Position numbers and translations under genes: made by a program. A DNA stretch of 64,000 bases from Stercorarius parasiticus (taxonomy: Eukaryota > Chordata > Aves > Charadriiformes > Stercorariidae), in NCBI GenBank assembly GCA_013396915.1, contig VWZL01002828.1:347821-411820 (forward strand), written 5' to 3'. This document shows positions 25,901 through 34,427 of the stretch, piece after piece (the first letter of the stretch is position 1; every line of letters starts with the position of its first letter). Under the pieces are notes generated by a model. That model worked only from the letters and a program-made list of their open reading frames with translations, was not told the origin of the DNA and ran no database searches.

Positions 25901-28900
25901 GGAATGCACTGGCATAATGTTACCACAGGTTATTTGATAAGTCAAAATGTTGATGTTTTTATGTGTGTGTATATGATTGATGCGGCTTAAGTAGTTTCAA
26001 ATGTTATATGGATGTTGTGTTGAAAACAATGCTGAATAAGTCACGTGGCTACAAAATGCCTGGCTGTGTCAGAATGCTAAGTCGGTACCTGTGAGTATGT
26101 ATGATAGTGGGAACCTGAAAACTAAATAGCATGGCCGTGACTCTCTTTAATACAGGATCAGAGACAAACAGAAGCAATCCAGCTGTTACAAGCACAGCTC
26201 ACCAACATGACGCAGCTAGTTTCCAATCTGTCAACGACTGTGGCGGAATTAAAACGTGAGGTAATTATAATTCATCCATGTGGCACAAGAACTCAAAGGA
26301 AACAGATACATAAACATATCTCAATTTGAGGAAGCCTGGAGTCTTTAAATGAAACTTTTCATTTGAGAAGATGTCTGTAGTGTTGTTTTCAGTCTATTTT
26401 AGCAGCTGGCCAAGGGAGGGAAGGAAAGTCTGAGTAGCTTGAGCTGTCTTGTGCATAGCAAGATCGGTAATAATTTCTACTACAGCCTACTAGCCCCATG
26501 ATTATAGTCTGAGCTAACAATAATGATGTAACTTAGTTGGAATAACTTAATATCTCAGCCTTCATGTAGTGCATTGGAATGGACATTGTTCTGTGAAATG
26601 ATTTCGTAACAAAATTAGAAGACTAACCACCGACTTTAGAATGGCAACAATGGGGTTTGTGGCACATACAGAATGTTGGGCATGTGTCAGAGGGAGTGGT
26701 AAAGTTCATGCTTCAAGAACTTTTCTGGCACTTGCTGCGTTATGTAGGCAGTTGTATTGCATGGCTTTGTGACACAACTTCAGTAGAATGGGATGCTTTG
26801 CAGTGTCCGGTGTTTATATTGTCCACTTAAACATAGCAGACTCTGGCCATAGGACGTTTAGTATGCAAGACCGTACTGGCCACTGTTAGAACTGCGCTGT
26901 AATAACACACGAGTATGTGGAGGTTGCACTCTTAGCTACTGAACGGCTGGCTCGTATGGCTCAGACACCCTTCTCCTTTCCTCTCTGGCTACGGTGATAT
27001 TTGAAGATTAGGGGAATCTTGGAAACAATGTTAGGAACATGTTCTCTCAAATGTTTGTTCTCCAGCCTGGGATTTCAAGCACTACTATAAACATGGCTTT
27101 TTTTTGTGTGCATGTTGCTGAAGAGATCTCTTGAGCTGTTTTCTAACGCTTAGTGAGACTCCTTTGATGGCTGGCTAAGCTCCTGTTTATGAGTGCTGTG
27201 GTTTTAACCAGGACTTGACAGTGGTGATCATCAGCGTGTGTTAGATGAGTGTCCTGGAATTTGAACACATGGCTGTCCCCGAACTCAGCTCTGGTCACCT
27301 GAGTCTTAGTCTGAGACGTTTGCCTGTTACAAAATGGGAAGTCGTGTTCCGTGTCTTTGTATGACTTCTAAGATCTCTTAGTGTGTTTAAGATAGATTAT
27401 TTTTTTTATAGGAAAACTGTGCAATTCATATTTTTTAAACATTATCTGCAAAATACCCTTGGATTTCAGCTTCCTTATAATTCTATTAAGCTTTGTCTGC
27501 CAGTCTTCGGAAATGAACACACTAGAAAAATCCTTCTGCTAGATAGTGAAGCGGGAAGAGTATTCAGAAATTGAGTGAAAATAATGGTATTTATTCTGTG
27601 AAGTACTACAGTGTCAGCTGATAAAAAAAAAATCACATAGAATTGAGATAGCATTGCATCCATTACAGCTGTAAAACAGAAGTTACTTGTTTAATACACT
27701 TCCTGAAAGTAATATACTTTCCATCAGATAGGTTTGAATGCTGTTTGCAAGGGAAAGCTCCTTCTTTAAGTTATGGTAGTACCATTGTCAGAGACACTTT
27801 GTCCTGTGTTGCCAGCTGGTGGTTTTCAGCCTTCACTCCTTGAGTGCTGTGTAGCCAACAGACTACATCAAACCTCTGAAAAAATACTCAAATTTGAACA
27901 AGTCTTTAGTGAAATTGAAGGAAACTGACTTGAAAACGTGTCAGTTGTGTTCTTTTAAAGATACTAACCTTTAAAACAAGAGAATAATAGTATCATTAAA
28001 TTATTGTTTGTCTTTAACAACTATATCAAACTCTTCCAGGTTTCTGATCGACAAACCTATCTTGTGATTTCTCTGGTTCTCTGTGTCATTCTGGGCTTGG
28101 TGCTTTGTGTGCAGCGGTGCAGAAGCACATCTCAGTTCTGTGAAGATTACCTCTCCAAAATTCCCAAAAGTAATAACTATCCCAGCCCCAAAAGGTAATG
28201 TATTTCTACTTGAAATAAATTGTTCTTGGAGCTTTTATTTGCTGTTTTCTAAGTCTGCTGGGACTGGCACATCTGCTTTAATTTTGAGTCTTCCTGAAAA
28301 CTCAAAATTGATAGCAAAGAGCCATTACTGCTCTGTAGTAACACTCTCCTAGGAGCATTTTGGGGCTACTGCTCTTAACGTGTCTTGGTAGCTTGTTGCA
28401 AAGATAGTACTGTGTCTGTTTGCCAGGCTTTCTTGGGCACCCGAGTGAATGACTGATTCTGTCCTTCTGTCAAAGATGTTTAATGGAAAAATGTGTATGT
28501 CAAAGTCCTGAGAAAAATGTGTTTAGAAAAGCTTTGTCAATTTATTTTTTCTTTTCTTCTCACCCCTAGATGTTTTTCCTCCTATGATGATATGAATTTG
28601 AAAAGAAGAACTTCTCTTCCGCTGGTCAGATCACAGTCTTTTCAGCTAGCTGGTAAAGAAGGTATTATTCACATATGGTACATCTAGTCTCTAGTGTTAC
28701 TCTACTAGTGCTGTACAATGTGTGTGTTACTGCGAGCGTAGGAAAATGGAATTGCAGGTTAATGTCAAAATATGCTGGATTGTAATCGTTCACATATACA
28801 TTCTGTAGGACAAGTTGCTTCAGGAACAAGTTACCAGACACTCCCAGAACTGTGCTAAATTATGCTGAAACATTAAATGTAGTCTTAGCATCTGTAGAGT

Positions 28901-30570
28901 ATAAACAATAGCATTCTTGGGGTTAGTAGCAGTCCATGCAGGCATTCAGGTCTACAAAGCTATGAAGCTTGCAGAAAGTGGTATTTTTAAATTTTTTTTA
29001 TAGTTCCAGATGTGGGAAGTCTGAATACCTTACTTATCAGAAGTCATGATAGCCTGTCTTTTGAAACTTGGCAGATATTTAAGATCCAAATTTATCTGTA
29101 GTAAGAAAGCTTGGACTATTTAATCTTGGTTTCGGTATAAAGAAGGAGTGATACAGTCTTTTCAGTATTTGTGTTATACTTGGGGACAACTGAGTTTTGA
29201 TTTCTTGGGCCGTCATCATCATGCAAAAACAAAAGCGCAGATATAGTAACTACCAAGTGTGCAACTGACGCTGCTTTTCTGGGTGTAGCAAACTTGCTCC
29301 ATGGGTTTTTGCACTGTGAGTAAAACTGCATGAAAACTCATGAGTTGAATTGGGAACATGTTGCAATAGAGCCTAGTTAAGGCATAGACTTACATTTTTG
29401 CAAAACCACGTTTTTTCCAAATTCTCCCCTGCTTTGGCTTGGAAGAATTATTTACAAGCCCCTGATGGAGGAATGTTAGACTGATCTCATGTCAGTCTGA
29501 ACATCTGCATCCTTGATAGGTACACATGCTTCGAGTATCTGTCCTGTCGTGGGCAGGCGGCACGTTAAGCACCATTGTATTGGTAACAGTTTGTTTTCGT
29601 AGAAGCTAACTTTTAATGAGTATTGTTCCTTTCCCCCCAAAGGATGTTCTCTGCACCTCTCCTATGACCTCATCTATCAGGAGGTCAAGTGTCTTGCTGA
29701 CAGCTGCTGTGGCAGCACGGAGGAATTTCTCAGTGTTGACTTCACTTTCAGTGTTCATGTGGTGTACCTCCATTAACTTCTAACAGGAGGAAAAAACACA
29801 TGTGAAAAGTGGAATACTTTGTTGTGCTGTTATTTATTTAGAATTGCATTGTTCTAGAGCTGGCAATGTCAGGACTGCTAAACTTCTGTTCCCTCTCTTA
29901 CAGTGGATCCAGAGGACCTGTACATTGTAGAACCCCTGAAGTTTTCCCCAGAGAAGAAGGTACAGTGGCTGTGGGGAGGGCGGGCAGGCAGAGCTGAGCC
30001 TGTTTCTGCCGGCAGGTGGGGCATGTCTCAGCTGCTCTCCCTATGCCTCTTCCTAGGCTTAGTTTTTAAGCTCTGCTTGCCTTCCAGAACCTAACAGTTT
30101 CTCTCTTTTTCTCGTGGTTTCAGAAAAAGCGTTGTAAATACAAAAGTGAAAAAATAGAGACTATTAAGCCAACAACAGAGCCTCTGCATCCAATAGCCAA
30201 TGGGGAAATTAAAGGAAGGAAGCCGTTTACGAACCAGAGGGACTTCTCTAACATTGGGGAAGTTTATCACTCTTCGTATAAGGGTCCTCCATCTGAAGGA
30301 AGCTCCGAAACGTCATCGCAATCTGAGGAGTCCTATTTTTGTGGCATTTCAGCATGTACAAGTCTGTGCAATGGACAGACCCAAAAGACAAAAACTGAGA
30401 AGAGGGCTATAAAACGAAGACGGTCTAAAGTTTCAGACCGAGGGAAGCTCATAAAAACTCTAATACAGACTAAGTCAGGGTCAATGCCAAGCTTGCATGA
30501 CATAATCAAAGGAAACAAAGATATAACAGTGGGAACACTTGGTGTCACGGCAGTTTCTGGACACATCTAA
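1814..30570 (+). CDS. SUCO: SUN domain-containing ossification factor, 5'-partial gene (23 coding exons)
   Basis: SUCO (osteopotentia, C1orf9) is a type-I-like membrane protein of rough ER and nuclear envelope, needed for collagen secretion and bone formation in mouse. Joined exons: 1814-1922, 4204-4305, 5656-5801, 9045-9185, 9371-9521, 11475-11595, 11828-11952, 12430-12497, 13138-13245, 14384-14489, 16466-16486, 16723-16778, 17773-17864, 18596-18661, 20960-21034, 21526-21619, 22689-23858, 24732-24819, 26156-26260, 28040-28194, 28570-28661, 29904-29959, 30124-30570. Phases agree at every junction, giving 1230 residues plus stop; with exon 1 missing the total approaches the human length (about 1254). 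Counting from the first full codon, an acidic, Ser-rich lumenal region comes first, the SUN-like domain spans about 270-430, a fast-evolving acidic linker is mostly in the 1170-base exon, a coiled coil lies near 890-981, one transmembrane segment near 987-1006, and a basic Ser-rich tail follows. No frameshift or internal stop was seen, so the gene looks functional. Confidence 0.97.
1923..4203 (+). other. SUCO: SUCO intron 2
   Basis: AT-rich intron with short T runs (for example near 2842 and 3841) and no repeat or RNA gene that I recognise. Confidence 0.85.
4204..4305 (+). CDS. SUCO: SUCO exon 3, with GC donor
   Basis: 34 codons, phase 0 at both ends, encoding an acidic segment that begins [10 protein letters not shown] and ends DDFTKSDQ. 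The acceptor is ATACTAG. The donor reads CAG|GCAAGA, a GC splice site; no GT in the remaining open frame (to about 4428) keeps the phase needed by the next exon. The junction aligns with mammalian SUCO at an equivalent place. Confidence 0.82.
4306..5655 (+). other. SUCO: SUCO intron 3 (probable GC-AG intron)
   Basis: Begins GCAAGA and ends TTTTCACAG. It contains the TAGTATT-type tandem repeat at 4984-5032 and nothing else recognisable. Confidence 0.8.
4984..5032. repeat. Degenerate TAGTATT tandem repeat
   Basis: About five imperfect units of TAGTATTTAA/TAGTATT in SUCO intron 3. Simple local expansion. Confidence 0.85.
5656..5801 (+). CDS. SUCO: SUCO exon 4
   Basis: Encodes [20 protein letters not shown] and a Ser/Thr/Glu-rich stretch ending SQPE, matching the acidic lumenal N-terminal region of SUCO. 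Acceptor TTTTCACAG, donor GA|GTAAGC, ending in phase 2. Confidence 0.93.
5802..9044 (+). other. SUCO: SUCO intron 4
   Basis: The longest SUCO intron in the window. AT-rich with no recognisable repeat family or RNA gene. A 14-base palindrome (CCCTGA-CA-TCAGGG) lies near 7677. Confidence 0.85.
9045..9185 (+). CDS. SUCO: SUCO exon 5
   Basis: Encodes the acidic stretch containing [20 protein letters not shown] and the conserved SSFVSPPE end. Acceptor TTCCCTTCAG, donor AG|GTGAGT. It enters and leaves in phase 2. Confidence 0.95.
9371..9521 (+). CDS. SUCO: SUCO exon 6
   Basis: Encodes [20 protein letters not shown] and the conserved SEFESKVSA motif, ending NLKRE. Acceptor CTTTCAG, donor GAG|GTAAGC, ending in phase 0. 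Confidence 0.96.
9522..11474 (+). other. SUCO: SUCO intron 6
   Basis: AT-rich intron with several A runs (for example near 9879, 10028 and 10388). No repeat family or RNA gene recognised. Confidence 0.85.
11475..11595 (+). CDS. SUCO: SUCO exon 7
   Basis: Encodes the strongly conserved [19 protein letters not shown] motif just before the SUN-like domain. Acceptor CTTTTGCAG, donor A|GTAAGT, ending in phase 1. A small 233-base intron follows. Confidence 0.97.
11828..11952 (+). CDS. SUCO: SUCO exon 8 (start of SUN-like domain)
   Basis: Encodes [20 protein letters not shown] followed by AANPEAK, the conserved opening of the SUCO/SLP1-type SUN domain. Acceptor TTTCCTAG, donor AAG|GTAAGT, ending in phase 0. 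Confidence 0.98.
12430..12497 (+). CDS. SUCO: SUCO exon 9 (SUN-like domain)
   Basis: Encodes [20 protein letters not shown] then KI and two bases of a split Trp codon. Acceptor TTATACAG, donor TG|GTAGGT, phase 2. Introns of 477 and 640 bases flank it and hold nothing recognisable. Confidence 0.97.
13138..13245 (+). CDS. SUCO: SUCO exon 10 (SUN-like domain)
   Basis: Encodes [20 protein letters not shown] then [16 protein letters not shown], a beta-sandwich part of the SUN-like domain nearly identical to mammalian SUCO. Acceptor CTTCAAG, donor AG|GTATGT. Confidence 0.98.
13246..14383 (+). other. SUCO: SUCO intron 10
   Basis: Non-coding, AT-rich. A short GT microsatellite at 13378-13396 and an A run near 14274 are the only simple repeats seen. 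Confidence 0.85.
13378..13396. repeat. Short GT microsatellite
   Basis: About seven GT units followed by TATATTATG inside SUCO intron 10. Confidence 0.75.
14384..14489 (+). CDS. SUCO: SUCO exon 11 (SUN-like domain)
   Basis: Encodes [20 protein letters not shown] then [15 protein letters not shown], the core of the SUN-like domain. Acceptor TTTTCTAG, donor AAG|GTAACT, ending in phase 0. Confidence 0.98.
14490..16465 (+). other. SUCO: SUCO intron 11
   Basis: Contains a mixed TA/TG microsatellite (14875-14963), a short inverted repeat GTGGCCC/GGGCCAC (14623-14645) and a C run near 15379. No RNA gene recognised. The polypyrimidine tract before the next exon is long (about 16433-16461), as expected ahead of a very short exon. 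Confidence 0.8.
14875..14963. repeat. Mixed TA/TG/GA microsatellite
   Basis: Alternating TG, TA and GA dinucleotide blocks ending in CACACGTGTG, in SUCO intron 11. Likely length-variable. Confidence 0.85.
16466..16486 (+). CDS. SUCO: SUCO exon 12, 21-base microexon
   Basis: Seven codons, MFIKYIK, in phase 0 at both ends, between a CTTCAG acceptor with a long pyrimidine tract and an AAG|GTTAGC donor. The residues are exactly those expected between the flanking SUN-domain exons of SUCO. Skipping it would keep the frame but remove a conserved strand. Confidence 0.93.
16723..16778 (+). CDS. SUCO: SUCO exon 13 (SUN-like domain)
   Basis: Encodes [18 protein letters not shown] plus two bases of an Arg codon, with the conserved SEHFCPLS motif at the end of the SUN-like domain. 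Acceptor TTCTTTAG, donor AG|GTAATA. Confidence 0.97.
16779..17772 (+). other. SUCO: SUCO intron 13
   Basis: Holds a short GT tract (17010-17021), the tRNA-Ile-like relic on the minus strand (17249-17323) and a 16-base direct repeat ATTGCTTATCTAATTT at 17657 and 17700. Confidence 0.85.
17249..17323 (-). repeat. tRNA-Ile-like relic (possible SINE head), bounded by 9-bp inverted repeat
   Basis: Read on the minus strand, the middle contains GCTTATAACGC followed about 11 bases later by GGGTTCAAATCC. This closely resembles the anticodon and T-arm half of eukaryotic tRNA-Ile. The T stem (TCGGG/CCTGA) pairs over five bases, one of them G-U, around a seven-base loop. The B box differs from GGTTCGANTCC at one CpG-type position. 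A five-base variable loop and a weak anticodon stem are also visible, but no D arm or proper A box. The segment is enclosed by CCTGTCAAA and TTTGACAGG. It is probably a decayed tRNA-derived SINE or tRNA pseudogene, not an active gene. Confidence 0.4.
17773..17864 (+). CDS. SUCO: SUCO exon 14
   Basis: Encodes [20 protein letters not shown] then [10 protein letters not shown], closing the SUN-like domain and starting the acidic linker. Acceptor TTCATAG, donor G|GTAAGC, ending in phase 1. Confidence 0.97.
18596..18661 (+). CDS. SUCO: SUCO exon 15
   Basis: Encodes [20 protein letters not shown] and a Thr plus a split Asn codon. Acceptor ATACATAG, donor A|GTGAGT, phase 1 to phase 1. The preceding intron (731 bases) shows no recognisable element. 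Confidence 0.95.
18662..20959 (+). other. SUCO: SUCO intron 15
   Basis: Non-coding, AT-rich, with no recognised repeat or RNA gene. Several short open frames on both strands have no recognisable protein character. Confidence 0.8.
20960..21034 (+). CDS. SUCO: SUCO exon 16
   Basis: Encodes [20 protein letters not shown] then SSEAE, matching the conserved amphipathic segment after the SUN-like domain. Acceptor CTCTTTTAG, donor G|GTATTT, ending in phase 1. Confidence 0.95.
21526..21619 (+). CDS. SUCO: SUCO exon 17, behind a NAGNAG acceptor
   Basis: Encodes the segment starting [11 protein letters not shown] and a Thr/Pro-rich run ending TPVPSPE. The acceptor reads TTGCAGCAG|GG. I chose the second AG because it gives the ungapped EGNKS match to mammalian SUCO; use of the first AG (exon from 21523) adds one Ala. 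Donor GA|GTAAGT, phase 2. Confidence 0.9.
21620..22688 (+). other. SUCO: SUCO intron 17
   Basis: AT-rich intron with nothing recognisable apart from short T runs. Confidence 0.8.
22689..23858 (+). CDS. SUCO: SUCO exon 18 (large exon, 1170 bases)
   Basis: The largest SUCO exon. It opens with an acidic linker containing [11 protein letters not shown], then a Cys-containing hydrophobic stretch ([20 protein letters not shown]), a long poorly conserved Glu/Ser/Thr/Pro-rich part, and a very conserved end with [40 protein letters not shown] and YLEELSQ. The end starts the membrane-proximal coiled coil. Acceptor GTTGTAG, donor AG|GTAAGT. A continuous frame over 1170 bases is itself strong evidence of coding. 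Confidence 0.97.
23859..24731 (+). other. SUCO: SUCO intron 18
   Basis: Non-coding; no repeat family recognised. Confidence 0.8.
24732..24819 (+). CDS. SUCO: SUCO exon 19 (coiled coil)
   Basis: Encodes [20 protein letters not shown] then NTSRIAEEQ, a heptad-rich coiled coil near-identical to mammalian SUCO, with N-glycosylation sequons NKT and NTS. Acceptor TTTTAG, donor CAG|GTATGG, ending in phase 0. Confidence 0.98.
24820..26155 (+). other. SUCO: SUCO intron 19
   Basis: Contains A and T runs (near 25067, 25182 and 25203). A short match to the CR1 3' end (TCTCTTCCAACCCTT near 25139) is too brief to call. Confidence 0.75.
26156..26260 (+). CDS. SUCO: SUCO exon 20 (coiled coil)
   Basis: 35 codons, [20 protein letters not shown] then [15 protein letters not shown], continuing the coiled coil up to the membrane segment, with NMT and NLS sequons. 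Phase 0 at both ends, so it can be removed without a frameshift. Acceptor AATACAG, donor GAG|GTAATT. Confidence 0.98.
26261..28039 (+). other. SUCO: SUCO intron 20
   Basis: Non-coding; no repeat family or RNA gene recognised. Confidence 0.8.
28040..28194 (+). CDS. SUCO: SUCO exon 21 (transmembrane segment)
   Basis: Encodes [20 protein letters not shown] then [12 protein letters not shown] and a cytosolic start [13 protein letters not shown]. The hydrophobic run [18 protein letters not shown], followed by QRCR, is the single C-terminal transmembrane helix of SUCO. Acceptor CTTCCAG, donor AG|GTAATG, phase 2. Confidence 0.98.
28570..28661 (+). CDS. SUCO: SUCO exon 22
   Basis: Encodes [20 protein letters not shown] then [10 protein letters not shown], a Ser- and Arg-rich cytosolic tail segment with likely phosphorylation sites (RRTS). 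Acceptor ACCCCTAG, donor G|GTATTA, ending in phase 1. Confidence 0.97.
28662..29903 (+). other. SUCO: SUCO intron 22
   Basis: Non-coding; no repeat family or RNA gene recognised. Confidence 0.8.
29904..29959 (+). CDS. SUCO: SUCO exon 23
   Basis: Encodes [18 protein letters not shown], identical in character to mammalian SUCO. Acceptor TCTTACAG, donor AAG|GTACAG, ending in phase 0. The next intron is only 164 bases and turns GC-rich. Confidence 0.97.
30124..30570 (+). CDS. SUCO: SUCO exon 24 (last coding exon)
   Basis: 148 codons and TAA at 30568. It encodes [40 protein letters not shown], a Ser-rich [17 protein letters not shown] part, a basic RRRSK cluster and the conserved C-terminus VTAVSGHI. 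Acceptor GTTTCAG. Confidence 0.98.
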   Translation, partial: KKRCKYKSEKIETIKPTTEPLHPIANGEIKGRKPFTNQRDFSNIGEVYHSSYKGPPSEGSSETSSQSEESYFCGISACTSLCNGQTQKTKTEKRAIKRRRSKVSDRGKLIKTLIQTKSGSMPSLHDIIKGNKDITVGTLGVTAVSGHI

Positions 30571-32085
30571 AACTAGCTGAACTTCTCAAACAGGAGAGTG
30601 TTTGTTCGTTTGAGAACAGTCTGTGGTATTCTGTGGGAGGATGGTGGGAGACGAAGAGCTCAACTAATTGGAAAGTATTCAGAAATTTGGTTTCTGTCTT
30701 TTAAAATAGATGGGATTGTGTCAATCTTGGCTATAAGCTGCAGCTTTACAAGGCTGATAATTTCCTACGAGAACAGCTTGGGGGGAGGGAGGGCAGGGTT
30801 CATTTTATAAAGGTTTTTTTTCACAGTTCCTGGGGCAGAGATTTTTTGAAACCCAGTTTGTTGGGTGGAATAGGGATAAAAGCCTAATCCTCTTCCTTTA
30901 GCTTTGTTCCGATTTCTTGCACCTTCCCATATTTATGTGCCTTTTGTCTATTTATAATGCCACTGGAAGAGGGGAGATACAATTGTTTGTCATTTGATTT
31001 ATTTTGTAATTTCTCTAGCTTTTTTTGAAGATGCAACACTACAGTGCTGTAAAGGGACATGTGTTGGCCTTCAGCTGGACTCAGTAATGTGGACTGGATA
31101 CTGTAAAAATACATGGACTAATAGATGCACTTGCCTGACTAGATTCTGGTTTTGCAAACTCGGTTGAGGAAAAATATCTGGCTAAGGGTGGGAATGCACT
31201 TTGTTTCCACCTCCAGTTACAAACCAGAGCTGTAGTGTGATGTACTAAATGAATGACAGTTGCTCTTCAGGATTTCCTGTGTACGACGGGATCTTACGCT
31301 GATGAATGCGTTCGTTATCTAAGTTGCCTGCTGTAGTTCTCTGAAGGAAGTGAATGGGGAATGCTCACTGCTGCTGTGCTGAGGGTTCAGGACAAAGCTT
31401 GGCTGAAGAAGGCGAGGGCGAGCTGGTGCAGCTGGGCCGCTCTCCGAGCCAGCTCTGCGTGCGCTGAGTTTGCAAAGCCTTGAAGTCTGACCAGTCAGGT
31501 TGGGTCAAAGTGGGTATTTCCATAATGTTTGCTTTCGTATTGGCTAACAAATGTGCAGTGTTTGTATGGTTGGTATTTTCATATCCAAGTGTTTTTTATT
31601 TTGACTGTGATTGTGTATTTGGATGCTATAGGATGTGTGATTGCTAAAATGTTGAGTGTGTATCTGAGTGAGTGGAACAAAAGGTTATTCCTTTTGGCAG
31701 GTGTTACAGGTTCACGTTGTAAAAAATAAGTTAACTTATTGAGCACTTTTAGTGGTACCCTTTTTAACAGATCTAATGCCTTTCCTGGGTATTGTATGTA
31801 ATGTGACTTATTTAAAGCCTTTGGTTTTTTTGCTGCTTTCTTGTTAGTTTATGAATACTTTAAGGTGATGTACTTTTGGAGTTGATCTGCACAACTAGCC
31901 AGTCAGAGCACATGAACCAGACGCGTTGAACGTGAATTCAGAAGGGTTTCAAACCTGGATGAGGAAAATACGTACCACCTGAGTGCAGCGTACAATGTTG
32001 TGGAACAAGAGTATGTAACTACAGACCTGTAGTGCCATTAGAAACTGTGAATTTCCAAATAAATCTGAACACTTTGTCTTTAATT
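30571..32085 (+). other. SUCO: SUCO 3' UTR
   Basis: About 1.5 kb of AT-rich sequence between the SUCO stop and the first good polyadenylation signal. Open frames inside it have no protein character. The 3' end is inferred from the signal at 32058; no transcript evidence is available here. Confidence 0.75.
32058..32063 (+). promoter_or_regulatory. SUCO: SUCO polyadenylation signal AATAAA
   Basis: Canonical hexamer about 1.49 kb after the stop, followed within 20-40 bases by a T/GT-rich element (TTTGTCTTTAATTTG). Cleavage is expected around 32075-32085. Confidence 0.75.
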
Positions 32086-34404
32086 TGCTGGCATTTGTCC
32101 TTTTGAAAATGAAACTTGTGGCTTAAATTCTTTGAGAACCGCTAGTCTTTAAATTTCAGTGCAGGACTAGGACTGGCGTCCTTTGGGTCCATAATAAGGA
32201 GTTGTTAAACTTTATTTGTCAGCCCAGATGTGTTTGTCCATTTAAAAAAAAGAAAAGGGGAGGTGGGGGAGGGAAGCTGAAGTGGTGCTTTGTCTGAAAG
32301 TTCAGGAATCCTCGCCATGTAAAACTGCTAGAATAAGTTTCCAGCAGGTACCAGTTCACGACTTGACCTCAGGGATCCTTAGAAGTGGTAGCTTTCTGTG
32401 AGAATGACTGCGTGAAAATTACCTCTTGGTAATTCAGAGCTAAGGTTTGTGAAGGATATAAAAGGCCATTAAAAGAAAATATTAGTCATTTATCCTTTGA
32501 GACCAGAGTTTTCAGCCTGAAGTTTGCCCCTTACTGGTCCCTTCCTCCTCACTTATTTCTAGCAAGTGAGGTAACACTGCGTGCGGACAAATACCGAATT
32601 CTCCGGCTGTCCAGTGTCTATTCCGATCAGATGAGACCTCCCCAGCGCTGATTTCTACCTCGAGTGTCTTGAGACTCTCCGCTTCATCATGGGGAACGCT
32701 ATGATTTAAAAAGCAATCGAATGTGGTGTTTGCTGGGGCGTGGTGGGGTGGGTTTTGTGTGTGTGTGGATTTTTGTGGTGCAGGGTTTCTTTATTAACTT
32801 ACTGACCTTCCTCTTGATACATTGCTTGTAGGAAGCATGCTTTCCTTTATGTCCTGGCAATCACTGGGCTGTTGCTCTCATCAGTAGGAATCGGCCGAAG
32901 CTGGACATGACTGAATTCGTAAAGCAGCTCATGGTCACTGGCTGGCTATAAACTAAAGACTGACAGACCTAGAATATGCTGATCGGTGTAGAATGAGGCC
33001 AAATGAGTCAATTTGCTGCCAATATGCAGGCAACAAATGTGTCTCTAATAGAGGGGACATTTTTGCTTTGTTCTAGCTGGCGTGTAAGCACTGGATGAAA
33101 GCAAATTTGGTTGTGAACCTGAAGTTAAAGCAAAGATGGTGATGGTCGTATATATTTATCAAATATACAGTGTGAGCATGTAACTCTGGGGCAAGGAGAG
33201 TTGCCTTTCCTGGAAGCAGTGGGTCTGTGGATGGCCAGAAACTTTCCTCCTCACATCAACAGTACATCAGCACAACAAACAATACTTTCCCCTCATCAAC
33301 AAACAGTACATCAAGTGTATTGTTAGTTTAAAAGTGTTTATGTATACATCCCCATTCTCTCTTGGGAAGGTGACACTTAGCCTTGGGCTGAAATCCCTTT
33401 TTGCTGGCACTTTTCCTGCTGATAAGATCTGTTTTATACCTTAAGTTGTTGGTAAGTCTGAGTAGTTGTGCGTGCTTAAATTCCAAGCACGTGTTTGAAT
33501 TTCCAAGTTAACAATTTCAGATGTGAAACTAGATTTCTCCATATTTTAAAAGCTGGACATGGCTTACATCTCGGGAGTTGCTGCATTTGGTGGAAAAATA
33601 TCATCGATAAAGCTTTGTCATGTAACAAACACATAGGAAACATGCTGCAGGAATAACGCATATCCTGAATGGCCAGAGCAGAGCTCTGGGCTGAGAATGC
33701 GGCTTGAGGCCATGGGGCTTTGAATCCACACTGGCGATATGGCAGATGCCGTAGATAATGCAGGGCCAGAAACTCTTCTCGCTCTGGCTCCTGTGTTTCA
33801 AGACTGTTTTGAGAACATCTCACAGCACCCCCACTTCTGAAAGCGTACCCCAAAATCAGTGTGAAGAGGAAATGATGTAACGGGCTGCGTATGTTCATTT
33901 CCCAGAAAGCTACGTATTGTTCCTAAGAAATGCTGCTGCTGGGCTCCGAGTCAGCGGGACCTGGTGTCAATTCAGCCAGCATGATGGGGAGCGAAGGCAT
34001 GGTGCACAGCGCAGACTTTCCTGGTATTTTAACTACCTGGTTAACAGAAACGTGCTCATGTGGTGAAAAACGTCAGCCTGGTTTTCTTGTGCTGAGTCAG
34101 GGAGATGGCTGTTGGCAGCAATGACTCCTCTGACATCTATCATGGAGTCACCGCTGGTGTGCGTCGACCCAGGAGTGACTTTTGTGCTCTCCGAAGTACA
34201 TTCCCTAACCATTTCAGCTACGTCTACGTCTAAACTTTCCAATCCATGTTATGCTTCAGCAGCTGAGGAGCCAGCGTCTGAAGAAACCTACGGAGCCGAT
34301 TGTGCTATTGCAAACTTGAGAGTGTTTGCTCTGGCACTGAACGGGGGACAGAACCACAGCTTCCGCCTGCTGCTGCCTTGCTGCTTTTAATTAGTTGTAA
34401 CCAC
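32086..34404. other. Intergenic region after SUCO
   Basis: No gene recognised. It contains a short GT tract at 32756-32768 and a pair of similar CATCAACA(A)ACAGTACATCA stretches near 33256-33315. The 140-codon antisense frame at 33476-33898 resembles no protein I know. Confidence 0.7.
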
Positions 34405-34427
34405 TTTTTTTTTTTTTAAAAAAAAAA
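34405..34427. repeat. T13-A10 palindromic homopolymer
   Basis: Thirteen T directly followed by ten A, a self-complementary run that could extrude a hairpin. It may be the junction of two retroposon tails or a simple expansion. Confidence 0.85.
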
